Numbered from the stretch's first letter, positions 18,046 to 26,880 are shown. The stretch: 64,000 bases of DNA from CBDHCC01 sp965219235 (GCA_965219235.1 OZ244721.1:620001-684000); one strand, 5' to 3'. The notes: generated by a model not told the origin, from the sequence alone. Translations and numbers: made by a program.

Positions 18046-18122
18046 TGGTCGGGGAAAGAGGATTCGAACCTCCGGCCCCTGCCTCCCGAAGGCAGTGCTC
18101 TACCAGGCTGAGCTATTCCCCG
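18046..18122 (-). tRNA. tRNA-Pro (anticodon CGG)
   Basis: A 77-base cloverleaf on the minus strand: acceptor CGGGGAA pairs with TTCCCCG, D-arm AGCTCAGCCTGGTAGAGC, anticodon stem CTGCC/GGCAG with loop TTCGGGA (anticodon CGG), T-arm GGAGGTTCGAATCCTC, discriminator A and encoded CCA. The 3' half faces integrase and PTS gene debris. Confidence 0.95.
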
Positions 18123-18213
18123 ACCGGACCCGCCGGGCGCGCCGGCAGGAGGCGGCGGCTATAGGCAGCGTGCCGGGCGCGCGCAAGCCAGGTCGGGCGG
18201 AGCCGACAGCGAC

Positions 18214-19128
18214 TCACGCCGCCGCGCGGCGCAGGCGGTCGTTGATCGCCCGGCCCAGCCCCGCGTTCGGCACCGGGGCCACGGCGATGGCGGACGCGTC
18301 CGAGGCGTCGGCGCGGTGCAGACAGTCGAACAGCCGCGCCGCCGCCTCCACGAGGTCGCCGCAGGCCGACAGCGTGTCGTCGCCCGCGACCGCGCCGAAG
18401 CCGACCCACCACTCGCCCGGCCGCCGGTCGGTCGCGTGGAGGCGCAGCGGCTTGGCCGGCGCATAGTGGCTGGCGAGCTGGCCGGGGCTCTCGATCGGGC
18501 CGACGGCGGCGGTCGGCAGGTCGAGCACCACCGGCCCCGGGCGCAGCAGGCGCGGCGCGCCGCCGGGGATCGCGACCACCGTCGATTCGATTCCGTGCTC
18601 GGCGGGGCCGCCATCGAGCACCAGTCGGATCCGCCCGCCCAGACTGGCCACGACGTGCTCGGCGCGGGTTGGGCTGATGCCGCCGCTCGCGTTGGCGGAC
18701 GGGGCGGCGAGCGGGCGGCCGGTCGCCGCGATCAGCGCGCGCATCGCCGGGTGGGCGGGCACCCTGAGCGCGATCGTGTCGAGCCCGGCGGTGACCAGCG
18801 ACGCGATGCCGGTCTCCGACCGCGCCGGCACGACGAGGGTGAGCGGCCCCGGCCAGTGCGCCTCCGCGAGTGCATGGGCGGCGGGTGAAAAGCGTCCGTA
18901 GCGCTCCGCCATGGCTAGGTCGGCGACATGGACTATCAGCGGGTTGAAGCTCGGCCGACCCTTGGCTTCATAAACCCGTGCCACGGCTTCGGCGTTCGTG
19001 GCATCGGCGGCGAGGCCATAGACCGTCTCGGTCGGCACCGCGACCGGCTCGCCCGCCCGAATGCGCTCCGCCGCCACGGCAAGCGCGGCCGCATCGACAG
19101 CACGGACTTCGGTGGAAAACGGGGCCAT
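18214..19128 (-). CDS. tsaC: Threonylcarbamoyl-AMP synthase (TsaC/Sua5)
   Basis: Makes threonylcarbamoyl-AMP from threonine, bicarbonate and ATP for the t6A37 modification of ANN-decoding tRNAs. 304 residues, the long Sua5 form. The YrdC domain (about 15-200) has PVAVPTETVYGLAADATN, the KGRPSFNPLIVHV substrate loop, HWPGPLTLV and APSANASGGISPT. The Sua5 C-terminal domain follows the linker SPGQLASHYAP. Divergent from the acyl-CoA dehydrogenase gene with a 47-bp gap. Confidence 0.93.
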   Translation of the reverse strand: MAPFSTEVRAVDAAALAVAAERIRAGEPVAVPTETVYGLAADATNAEAVARVYEAKGRPSFNPLIVHVADLAMAERYGRFSPAAHALAEAHWPGPLTLVVPARSETGIASLVTAGLDTIALRVPAHPAMRALIAATGRPLAAPSANASGGISPTRAEHVVASLGGRIRLVLDGGPAEHGIESTVVAIPGGAPRLLRPGPVVLDLPTAAVGPIESPGQLASHYAPAKPLRLHATDRRPGEWWVGFGAVAGDDTLSACGDLVEAAARLFDCLHRADASDASAIAVAPVPNAGLGRAINDRLRRAAA

Positions 19129-19175
19129 CGCGCTCTATAGTCACGGGTGCCCGCCCGCCTCAACGAAAGCCGCCC

Positions 19176-20891
19176 ATGACCCACACGCCGCCCGTCGCCG
19201 AACAGCGGTTCGCGCTCGAAACCTGCGCCGGGCTGGGGGATATGGTGGAGCCCGATCTGGTCGAGGCGATCCTGGAGGGGGCGGGGGCATTCGCGGCGGG
19301 CGAGTGGGCACCGCTCAACCGAATCGGCGACACGGTCGGCGCGAAGCTGACGAACACAGGTGTGGTCATGCCCGAAGGGTTTCGCGAGGCGTACCAAGCC
19401 TATGTGGACGGCGGCTGGGGCACGATCGGCGGGCCGGAAGAGTATGGCGGGCAGGGGCTGCCCTTCACATTGCAGACGGTGGTGCAGGAGGATCTGGGCA
19501 CCGCCAACATGGCCTTCGGGCTCGTCACCATGCTGTCCTACGGCGCGGTCGAGGCGCTGGTCGCGCACGGGTCGGACGAGCTGAAGCGGCTCTATCTGCC
19601 AAGGCTCGTCTCGGGCGAGTGGACGGGCACCATGAACCTGACCGAGCCGCAGGCGGGCAGCGATGTCGGCGCGCTGCGCACCACCGCCACCCCGGCCGGG
19701 GACGGCGGGTGGCGGATCAAGGGCCAGAAGATCTACATCACCTTCGGCGACCACGACCTGACCGACAACATCGTCCATCTGGTGCTCGCCCGCACACCCG
19801 ACGCGCCGCCCGGCACGCGGGGGATCAGCCTGTTCGTGGTGCCGAAATATCGGCTGAAGGACGACGGCTCGCCCGGAGAGTTCAACGACGCGAAGGCGGT
19901 GTCGATCGAGCACAAGCTGGGGATCCACGCGTCGCCCACCTGCACCATGGTCTATGGCGATCACGACGACTGCCACGGCTGGCTGATCGGGCCGGAGCAC
20001 GGCGGACTGCGCGCCATGTTCACGATGATGAACAACGCGCGCATCAATGTCGGCGGGCAGGGGGTGCAGATCGGCGAGCGGGCGACCCAGGCGGCGGTCG
20101 CCTACGCCACCGGCCGCGTCCAGTCGGCGCGTGCCGGCGGCAACTCGAGGGAGCCGGTGGCGATCATCGACCATCCCGACGTGCGCCGGATGCTGCTGCG
20201 CATGAAGGCGCTGACCGAGGCTGCGCGCGCGCTGCTCTATCAGGCGTGCGGCGCAGTGGATCGGGGCGCGCGCGGCGACGAGGACGCGCGTGCGCTCGCC
20301 GACCTCCTGACCCCGCTCGTCAAGGCCTATGGCACGGACGTGGGCGAGGAGGTCGCCTCGATCGGCATCCAGGTGCATGGCGGCATGGGTTATGTCGAGG
20401 AGACGGGCGTGGCCCAGCACCTGCGCGACGCCCGGATCGCGGCGATTTACGAGGGCACCAACGGTATTCAGGCCGCCGATCTGGTCGGGCGCAAGCTGGA
20501 CTTGGAGGGCGGGGCGGTGTTCGATCGGCACCTGGCCGCCTGCCGGGCGGAGGCGGGGGATCACCCGGCGCTAGGCGAACTGATCGACGCGTGCGCGCGG
20601 GTGGCCGAGGGCTATCGGCGCGGCTCGGTGGACGATCGGCTGGCGGGCTCCGTGCCGTTTCTTGAGATGGTGGCGACGGCGAGCTGCGGCGCGCTGATGG
20701 CGCGGCAGGGGCGCGCGGCGGCGGAGCGGGTGACGGGCGGCGAGGGCGCGGACTGGCTCAGGATGAAGGGGCTGACGACCGCCTTCTACCTCGACCACGT
20801 CGTCCCCGCCGCGACCGGGTTGGAGCGCGCGGCGTCGGCGGGGAGCCACGGGTTCTACAGCCTGCCGGCGGAGGCGTTCCGCGCCGCCTGA
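19176..20891 (+). CDS. Acyl-CoA dehydrogenase, long bacterial form
   Basis: FAD-dependent acyl-CoA dehydrogenase of about 571 residues. Family blocks: GGPEEYGGQGLPF, MNLTEPQAGSDVGALRTTA (FAD/substrate binding), IKGQKIYIT, MVYGDHDDCHGWLIG, and IQVHGGMGYVEETGVAQHLRD with IAAIYEGTNGIQAADLVGRK, where the Glu in YEGTNGIQ is the likely catalytic base. A C-terminal extension after about residue 460 matches the long DmdC/FadE-like subgroup. ATG at 19176; ribosome binding site weak (GAAAG). It has no beta-oxidation neighbours, so its substrate cannot be told. Confidence 0.9.
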   Translation: MTHTPPVAEQRFALETCAGLGDMVEPDLVEAILEGAGAFAAGEWAPLNRIGDTVGAKLTNTGVVMPEGFREAYQAYVDGGWGTIGGPEEYGGQGLPFTLQTVVQEDLGTANMAFGLVTMLSYGAVEALVAHGSDELKRLYLPRLVSGEWTGTMNLTEPQAGSDVGALRTTATPAGDGGWRIKGQKIYITFGDHDLTDNIVHLVLARTPDAPPGTRGISLFVVPKYRLKDDGSPGEFNDAKAVSIEHKLGIHASPTCTMVYGDHDDCHGWLIGPEHGGLRAMFTMMNNARINVGGQGVQIGERATQAAVAYATGRVQSARAGGNSREPVAIIDHPDVRRMLLRMKALTEAARALLYQACGAVDRGARGDEDARALADLLTPLVKAYGTDVGEEVASIGIQVHGGMGYVEETGVAQHLRDARIAAIYEGTNGIQAADLVGRKLDLEGGAVFDRHLAACRAEAGDHPALGELIDACARVAEGYRRGSVDDRLAGSVPFLEMVATASCGALMARQGRAAAERVTGGEGADWLRMKGLTTAFYLDHVVPAATGLERAASAGSHGFYSLPAEAFRAA

Positions 20892-20913
20892 GACCAGACT
20901 CCACTTACGAAAA

Positions 20914-21004
20914 CCGTTCGCACTGAGCCTGTCGAAGTGCCGTTCTTCTTCTGGCGCGGCGGTGCCGAAGAAGGGTACGCGCTTCGACAAGCTCAGCCCG
21001 AACG
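20914..21004. repeat. Palindromic repeat (CCGTTCG...CGAACGG family)
   Basis: Left arm CCGTTCGCACTGAGCCTGTC and right arm, read inverted, CCGTTCGGGCTGAGCTTGTC differ at only a few positions. The inner flanks are also partly inverted (CTTCTTC and GAAGAAG). It lies in the convergent gap between the dehydrogenase and the GntR gene and could also help end transcription. I recognise this type as a frequent sphingomonad intergenic repeat. Confidence 0.7.
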
Positions 21005-21025
21005 GGTTTGGGGAAACTCGGGGTC

Positions 21026-21358
21026 CTACTCCCCCGCCAGCTCCCCCACATCCACCCTCAGCCGCCTGAGCCTCGCCCGCAGCGTCGGCCATTCCTCCGA
21101 CAGGAACGCCTCCCGCTCGATCGCCCGCAGCCGCTCGCGTGCGCCCTGGGCGACGAACAGCCCGACGCCGCGCCGCACCTCGACGAGATCGCGGTCCTGG
21201 AACCAGCTGTAGGCGCGTGCGACCGTCAGCGGGTTGGCGCCGACCTCCGCCGCGAAGCCGCGCACCGACGGCAACGGCTCGCCCTCGCGGTGCTCGCCGT
21301 CCAGGATGCCGGCGGCGACGCGGTCGCGCAGTTGCAGATAGACGGGGCGCTCGGTCAC
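21026..21358 (-). CDS. GntR-family regulator, short YtrA type
   Basis: 110-residue DNA-binding protein: VTERPVYLQLRDRVAAGILD, GEPLPSVRGFAAEVGANPLT and VARAYSWFQDRDLVEVRRGV form the winged helix-turn-helix, followed by about 40 residues for dimerisation and no ligand domain, the YtrA pattern. The GTG at 21358 fits the family N-terminus; a TTG at 21394 gives 12 more residues. Neither has an evident ribosome binding site. The gene points away from the peptide transporter operon and may control itself and that operon through the palindrome at 21361-21380. Confidence 0.8.
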   Translation of the reverse strand: MTERPVYLQLRDRVAAGILDGEHREGEPLPSVRGFAAEVGANPLTVARAYSWFQDRDLVEVRRGVGLFVAQGARERLRAIEREAFLSEEWPTLRARLRRLRVDVGELAGE

Positions 21359-21360
21359 CC

Positions 21361-21380
21361 GTGTCGTAGTGGAGCAACAC
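21361..21380. promoter_or_regulatory. Candidate operator for the GntR regulator
   Basis: A 20-base inverted repeat, GTGTCG-N8-CAACAC, lies only two bases upstream of the regulator's probable GTG start and about 150 bases before the peptide transporter. Five of six arm positions are symmetric. YtrA-type GntR proteins commonly bind GTGT...ACAC sites near their own start. Confidence 0.4.
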
Positions 21381-21531
21381 GGGCGGATCGGCAAGGTCGG
21401 GCGAAGCCCGAGCGCGTCACCGCCCCCACAACAATCCGCTTGGCATCGCGGCGCGGGGCGCTAGGTTCGCGCGCAATCCGGGATCGCTCGCCAGAAGCGG
21501 CCACAGGGACTTTCGAGGGAGCAGTTCACGC

Positions 21532-23172
21532 ATGGCCACCATCCCCGCCCAGAGCGGCTACGCTCGCAGCGGCGACGCCGCCGGCATCTTCCTGGGCCAT
21601 CCCAAGGGGCTGTTCGTCCTGTTCTTCGCCGAAATGTGGGAGCGCTTCTCCTACTACGGCATGCGGGCGCTGCTGATCTTCTACCTGACCAAGCACTGGC
21701 TGTTCTCGGACGAGAAATCGGGCGTGATCTACGGTGCCTATACGGCGCTCGTGTACATCACGCCGGTGCTCGGGGGTTATCTGGCGGACCGCTATCTAGG
21801 ACAGCGAAAAGCCGTGGCCTACGGCGCGGTGCTGCTCACCTTTGGCCATTTCCTGATGGGGTTCGAGGGGTCGGGCGGCCAGGACGCGGCGTCGCTCAGC
21901 CTCTTCTGGCTGGCGCTCGCCTTCATCATCGTGGGGTCGGGCTTTCTCAAGGCGAACATCTCGGTGATCGTGGGGCAGCTCTATCCGCGCACCGACACGC
22001 GTCGCGACGGCGCCTACACGATCTTCTATGTCGGCATCAATCTCGGCGCCGCGCTCGGCTCGCTGCTGTGCGGCTATCTGGGCGAGACCTATGGCTGGTC
22101 CTACGGCTTCGGAGCGGCGGGCGTGGGCATGTTGCTCGGCCTGATCGTGTTCATGGTGTTCAAACCCCTTCTGGTCGGGCGCGGAGAGCCTCACGATCCG
22201 GCCGCGCTGAAGCGCCCGGTGCTCGGCGTTCCAATGGAGTGGCTGCTCTATGTCCTGGGCGTCGTGGCGGTCGGCGTGATCTGGGCGCTGATCCAGTATC
22301 AGGAGCTGGTCGGCTGGCTCCTGCTGGTCGCCGGTGCCATCCTGATCGCCTACGTCCTCTATGTCGCGATCACGAAGCTGGCGCGCGAGGACCGCGACCG
22401 CATCTTCGCCGCTCTATGCCTGATCATGGGGTCGATCCTGTTCTGGGCGCTGTTCGAGCAGGCGGGCTCGTCCCTCAACCTGTTCACCGACCGCTATGTC
22501 GATCGCGGCGGGGTCCCGGCATCGGTGTTCCAGTCGATCAACGCGATCTACATCGTCCTGCTGGGGCCGGTGTTCGCCGCTCTCTGGGTCTGGCTCGGCC
22601 GACGTGGCGCGGAGCCGTCGGCACCCTTCAAGTTCGGCCTGGCGCTGATGCAGCTGGGCGCGGGATTCCTCGTCCTGGTCGCCGGGTCCGCGACCGGCAC
22701 GATGACCCCGGTCCTGTTCATCTTCCTCATCTATCTGCTCCACACCACGGGCGAGCTGTGCCTGTCGCCGGTCGGACTGTCGGCCATGAACCGGCTGGCG
22801 CCCCCGGCGATGGCGAGCCTGATCATGGGCACCTGGTTCTTCGCGTCGGCGGGCGGCAACTTCGTCGCCGGCCTGATCGCCGGGGCGACGGGGTCCGAGG
22901 CCGCCTCGGGAGAGGGTGCGGCCAGGGAGGTCGTGCTGGGCGTCTACAACACGATCGGCTGGATCGCCGTCGCGGTGGGCGTGGGCATGTTGCTGATCTC
23001 GCCGCTGATCAAGAAGCTGATGCACCTCGACACCTTGAACGATGCCGGCGACGTGGACGACGCGATGTACGGCCAGTCCGAACTCGCCGAGCCCGCCGCC
23101 GCCGGCATCGACACGCGCGGCGAGGTGGAGCGCGCGGACCGAACCACCACGCCCGGGGAGCCGGGCCGATGA
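21532..23172 (+). CDS. Proton-dependent di-/tripeptide transporter (POT/PTR family)
   Basis: Inner-membrane H+-coupled peptide importer, 546 residues, about 14 predicted helices. Hallmarks: the ExxER proton-coupling motif in FFAEMWERFSYYGMRALL (about residues 34-50), the first PTR2 signature region GGYLADRYLGQRKAVAYGA, and the second FYVGINLGAALGSLLCGYLG. GGGAG lies about 10 bases before the ATG at 21532. Its stop overlaps the start of an amidohydrolase (ATGA), suggesting that imported peptides or derivatives are processed by the two downstream hydrolases. Confidence 0.93.
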   Translation: MATIPAQSGYARSGDAAGIFLGHPKGLFVLFFAEMWERFSYYGMRALLIFYLTKHWLFSDEKSGVIYGAYTALVYITPVLGGYLADRYLGQRKAVAYGAVLLTFGHFLMGFEGSGGQDAASLSLFWLALAFIIVGSGFLKANISVIVGQLYPRTDTRRDGAYTIFYVGINLGAALGSLLCGYLGETYGWSYGFGAAGVGMLLGLIVFMVFKPLLVGRGEPHDPAALKRPVLGVPMEWLLYVLGVVAVGVIWALIQYQELVGWLLLVAGAILIAYVLYVAITKLAREDRDRIFAALCLIMGSILFWALFEQAGSSLNLFTDRYVDRGGVPASVFQSINAIYIVLLGPVFAALWVWLGRRGAEPSAPFKFGLALMQLGAGFLVLVAGSATGTMTPVLFIFLIYLLHTTGELCLSPVGLSAMNRLAPPAMASLIMGTWFFASAGGNFVAGLIAGATGSEAASGEGAAREVVLGVYNTIGWIAVAVGVGMLLISPLIKKLMHLDTLNDAGDVDDAMYGQSELAEPAAAGIDTRGEVERADRTTTPGEPGR

Positions 23173-24596
23173 GGGCGTCGCTGGGCGCGCTCGCCGTCGC
23201 CGCCCTGCTCGCCGGCTGCGCCACCACCGGCACGACTGGGTCCGGCGGCCCATCGAACACGACGAAATCCAAGGACGCGCCGGTACGCGGCCGGGTCGCG
23301 GCGGACGATCCGTACCCCTCCACCTACCGCGCCTATCCGGGCGTCACCACCGCGGTGACCAACGTCACCATCTACGACGGCGAGGGCGGGCGGATCGACG
23401 GCGGCACGGTGATCCTGGCCGACGGCAAGGTCCAGGCGATCGGGCCGGCGGGCACCGCCATCCCGGCGGGGGCCACCGCCATCGACGGCACGGGCAAGTG
23501 GGTGACGCCCGGCGTCATCGACGTCCACAGCCATCTCGGTGACTATCCCTCGCCCGCGGTCGAGGCGCTGTCCGACGGCAACGAGGCGACCGACCCGGTG
23601 ACGCCGGGCGTCTGGGCGGAGCATTCGGTCTGGCCGCAGGATCCCGGCTTCTCCCGCGCGCTGGCGAACGGCGGCGTCACCACGCTGCAGATCCTGCCGG
23701 GCTCCGCCAACCTGTTCGGCGGGCGGTCCGTGGTGCTCAAGAATGTGCCGGCCCGCACCACGCAGGGCATGAAGTTCCCAGGCGCGCCCTATGGCCTCAA
23801 AATGGCGTGCGGCGAGAACCCGAAGCGCGTCTATGGCGAGCGCGGGCGGATGCCGTCGACGCGCATGGGCAACATCTTCGTGGACCGCTCCACCTGGGCG
23901 AAGGCGGCGGCCTATAAGGCAAAATGGGACAAGTACGACCGCGACGGCGGCGACGTGCCGGACCGTGATCTCGACATGGACACGCTGCGCGGGGTGTTGG
24001 ACGGCAGGATCCTGGTCCACAACCACTGCTACCGCGCCGACGAGATGGCGACCGTGCTCGATATGGCGGACGAGTTCGGCTATAAGGTGACGGCGTTCCA
24101 CCACGCGGTCGAAAGCTACAAGATCGCCGACCTGCTGCGCGCGCACGGCACCTGTGCGGTGATGTGGGCCGACTGGTGGGGCTTCAAGATGGAAGCCTAC
24201 GACGCCATTCCGGAGAACATCGCGCTCGTCCAAGAGGCGGGCGCCTGCGCGATGATCCATTCCGACGACCCCAACGGCATCCAGCGGCTGAACCAGGAAG
24301 CCGCCAAGGCGCTGGCGGCGGGCCGGCGGATGGGCATCGACATCTCCGACGCGGTGGCGTGGGAGTGGCTGAGCTTCAATCCGGCCAAGGCGCTGGGCAT
24401 CGCGGACCGCACCGGCAGCCTGAAGCCCGGCAAGATGGGCGATGTGGTGCTGTGGAACGGCGATCCGTTCTCCGTCTACACCCGGCCGGAGAAGGTCTGG
24501 ATCGACGGCGCGCTGATGTACGACGCCGACGATCCGAAGGGGCGGCCGGTCAGCGACTTCGAGCTGGGCCAGCCGGGCGAGGGGGACGTGAAGTGA
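23169..24596 (+). CDS. Exported amidohydrolase, metal-dependent (imidazolonepropionase/prolidase-like)
   Basis: 475-residue amidohydrolase with a lipoprotein signal (LGALAVAALLAGC), so it acts in the periplasm or on the outer membrane. The metal site looks complete: HxH in VIDVHSHLGDYPSP, His in RILVHNHCYRADE and KVTAFHHAVES, and Asp in CAMIHSDDPNG. The C-terminal part LSFNPAKALGIADRTGSL followed by GKMGDVVLWNGDPFSVYT is the usual composite beta-sandwich closure. Coupled upstream to the peptide transporter (ATGA) and downstream to a paralogue (GTGA). Substrate unknown; hydrolysis of an N-acyl amino acid or small peptide is an inference from context. Confidence 0.88.
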   Translation: MRASLGALAVAALLAGCATTGTTGSGGPSNTTKSKDAPVRGRVAADDPYPSTYRAYPGVTTAVTNVTIYDGEGGRIDGGTVILADGKVQAIGPAGTAIPAGATAIDGTGKWVTPGVIDVHSHLGDYPSPAVEALSDGNEATDPVTPGVWAEHSVWPQDPGFSRALANGGVTTLQILPGSANLFGGRSVVLKNVPARTTQGMKFPGAPYGLKMACGENPKRVYGERGRMPSTRMGNIFVDRSTWAKAAAYKAKWDKYDRDGGDVPDRDLDMDTLRGVLDGRILVHNHCYRADEMATVLDMADEFGYKVTAFHHAVESYKIADLLRAHGTCAVMWADWWGFKMEAYDAIPENIALVQEAGACAMIHSDDPNGIQRLNQEAAKALAAGRRMGIDISDAVAWEWLSFNPAKALGIADRTGSLKPGKMGDVVLWNGDPFSVYTRPEKVWIDGALMYDADDPKGRPVSDFELGQPGEGDVK

Positions 24597-25981
24597 CGCG
24601 CTATCTGAAGACCACCGCCGCCGCGCTCCTCGCCGCGACCTCTCCGCTCGCCGCCCAGACGGTGGCGATCACCGGCGGCATGGTGGTAGTCGGCGACGGG
24701 TCGGAGCCGATCCCAAACGGCACGGTCGTGGTGCGGGACGGCCGCGTCGTCGCCGCCGGCGCGGGCGTGGCCGTGCCCGCCGGCGCCGAGCGGGTGGACG
24801 CGACCGGCAAGTGGGTGACGCCGGGCCTGGTCGCGGGCTTCTCGCGGCTGGGGCTGGTGGAGGTCGACGCGGTCGCATCGACCAACGACGCGGTCGCCAA
24901 CTCCTCGCCCTTCTCCGCCGCCATCGACGTGGCGCCCGCGATCAACCCGCGCGCCGCCGCCATCGCCGTCAGCCGGGCGAGCGGCGTCACCCGCGCCGTG
25001 GTGGCGCCGGTCACCGCGCGCTCGATCTTCGCGGGCCAGGGCGCGGTGATCGACACCGGCGCCGACATGGACGCGCTGACCCGGCGGCGCGCCTTCCAGT
25101 ATGTCGAGTTCGGCGAGGAGGGCGCGTCCGACGCCGGCGGCAGCCGCGCCGCCGCCCACGCCTATTTCCGCAACGCGTTGCGCGAGGCGCGCGACGTGGC
25201 GACTGGGCAGAGGGCAACGGCGGTGTCCGGCTCCGCCTCCAACGACGACGAGCGGCTGCCGGTGGAGGAGATCCCGGACACGAGCCTGGTCAAGACCGTC
25301 GAGGGCCGTCCCTCCGACGTGCTGCTCTCGCGTTACGACGCGCGCGCGCTGGTGCCGGTGATCCAGGGGCGGCAGATGCTCTTGATCCATGTCGAGCGGG
25401 CGAGCGACATCCTGGCCATGCTCGACCTGAAGCGCGAGTTCCCGGCGCTGCGCATGGCCTTGGTCGGCGCGGCGGAGGGCTGGACGGTGGCCCCGCAGAT
25501 CGCGGCCGCGAAGGTGCCGGTGATCGCCAACGCGCTGACCGACCTGCCCGCCAGCTTCGAGCAGCTCGCCGCCACCCAGTCCAACGTCGGTCGCATGGTG
25601 GCGGCGGGCGTCGAGGTCGGCATCGGGATGCTGAACGAGGACGAGACGCGCATGGTGCGGGTCACCACCCAGCTCGCCGGCAATCTGGTGGCGCTGACCC
25701 GCGTGCCGGGCGCCACCGGGCTGAGCTGGTCGCAGGCCTTTGCCGCGATCTCGTCGCGGCCCGCCGACATCTTGGGGCTGGGGCGCGAGATCGGCAGCCT
25801 CGCCGCGGGCCGCCGCGCCGACGTGGTGCTGTGGTCCGGCGACCCGCTCGAGCTGTCGAGCGCGGCCGAGCGCGTCTGGATCGACGGGGTGGAGCAGTCG
25901 CTCGTCACGCGGCAGACCCGCTTGCGCGACCGCTATGCCACGCCCGCGCCGGGCGACCGGCCCAAGGCCTACGACCGCTGA
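24593..25981 (+). CDS. Second amidohydrolase-like protein, metal site degenerate
   Basis: 462-residue exported protein (signal RYLKTTAAALLAATSPLAAQ) paralogous to its neighbour over the whole length (VTPGLVAGFSRLG aligns with VTPGVIDVHSHLG; ISSRPADILGLGREIGSL and GRRADVVLWSGDPLELS close the fold). The HxH motif is replaced by FSR, and the later His/Asp ligands are not all evident (MLLIHVERASD remains; LNEDETRMVR sits where SDDP would be). It may be a non-catalytic partner of the upstream enzyme or use other ligands. GTG start at 24593 overlaps the previous stop. Confidence 0.85.
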   Translation: MTRYLKTTAAALLAATSPLAAQTVAITGGMVVVGDGSEPIPNGTVVVRDGRVVAAGAGVAVPAGAERVDATGKWVTPGLVAGFSRLGLVEVDAVASTNDAVANSSPFSAAIDVAPAINPRAAAIAVSRASGVTRAVVAPVTARSIFAGQGAVIDTGADMDALTRRRAFQYVEFGEEGASDAGGSRAAAHAYFRNALREARDVATGQRATAVSGSASNDDERLPVEEIPDTSLVKTVEGRPSDVLLSRYDARALVPVIQGRQMLLIHVERASDILAMLDLKREFPALRMALVGAAEGWTVAPQIAAAKVPVIANALTDLPASFEQLAATQSNVGRMVAAGVEVGIGMLNEDETRMVRVTTQLAGNLVALTRVPGATGLSWSQAFAAISSRPADILGLGREIGSLAAGRRADVVLWSGDPLELSSAAERVWIDGVEQSLVTRQTRLRDRYATPAPGDRPKAYDR

Positions 25982-25991
25982 AGGGCGGACG

Positions 25992-26672
25992 GTGGGCGCT
26001 CTCCTGCTCGCCGCCACCGCCTTCGTCGGCACGCATTTCCTGCTGTCCCATCCGTGGCGTGGCCCCCTGATCGCGAGGCTGGGCGCGGTCAAGTTCGCGG
26101 CCGTCTATTCGCTGGTCGCGATCGCCACCTTCCTGTGGCTGGTGCTCGCCTGGCGCGCCGCGCCGTCGGGGCCGCTGTGGTGGCGCGCGCCGGAGTGGCT
26201 GTGGGTGGCGGCGAGCCTCGTCATGCTGTTCGCTTCCGTGCTGCTGGCGGGCTCGCTGATCGGCAATCCCGCGCTGCCTCAGCCGGGCGCGGGGAGGCTG
26301 GCGGAGCGTAAGCCGCGCGGCGTCTTCGCGATCACCCGCCACCCGATGATGTGGAGCTTCGCGCTCTGGGCGATCGTGCATCTGGCAGTCTGGCCGACGC
26401 CCGCCAGCGCCGTGCTGACCGCGGCGATCGCGCTGCTGGCGCTGGGTGGTGCCGCCGGCCAGGACGCGCGCAAGCGCCGCGAGATGGGGCAACCCTGGAC
26501 CGACTGGCAGGCGCGCACCGGCTTCGTGCCCTTCGCGGCTATGGCGCGGGGGCGGGTGGCGGCCGGGGCGGCGGTGCCCGGGGCGGTGGCGTGGATCGGC
26601 GGGGCGGCGCTGTGGCTCGCGGCGACCTGGGCGCATCCGCAGCTGGTGGGGGTGTGGCGGTGGCTTGAGTGA
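25992..26672 (+). CDS. NnrU family membrane protein
   Basis: 226-residue integral membrane protein with about six helices. The NnrU signature region ARLGAVKFAAVYSLVAIATF and the motif KPRGVFAITRHPMMWSFALW (RHPM, shared with isoprenylcysteine methyltransferase-like proteins) are clear. NnrU is linked to nitrite/NO metabolism in denitrifiers, but no denitrification genes occur here, so the role is open. Start GTG at 25992 follows AAGGGCGGAC. It lies 10 bases after the second amidohydrolase and may belong to that operon. Confidence 0.85.
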   Translation: MGALLLAATAFVGTHFLLSHPWRGPLIARLGAVKFAAVYSLVAIATFLWLVLAWRAAPSGPLWWRAPEWLWVAASLVMLFASVLLAGSLIGNPALPQPGAGRLAERKPRGVFAITRHPMMWSFALWAIVHLAVWPTPASAVLTAAIALLALGGAAGQDARKRREMGQPWTDWQARTGFVPFAAMARGRVAAGAAVPGAVAWIGGAALWLAATWAHPQLVGVWRWLE

Positions 26673-26730
26673 TGTGCGGTTCGGCTTCGCGGGTCCGCCG
26701 GCCTGTCGTGCTGCCGACCACCGTGTCCAG

Positions 26731-26848
26731 CGTGCTCCGGCGAAAGCAGGAGCCTACTGCCCGTCAAGGTGCAAGGACGGTTCGAATTCAGGGGCAAGCG
26801 TCCTCTTTGACCGAGCTCGCATCGAGCTCCTCCTTTCGCAGGAGCACG
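26731..26848. repeat. Palindromic repeat (CGTGCTCC...GGAGCACG family)
   Basis: The 23-base left arm at 26731-26753 and the right arm at 26826-26848 are inverted copies with two mismatches (each contains CGAAAG/CTTTCG). About 70 bases lie between them. It occupies the convergent gap between the NnrU-like and symporter genes. No coding content. Confidence 0.7.
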
Positions 26849-26880
26849 GTTTCTCCTGGCCTCGCCTGCACTCAGCCGAT

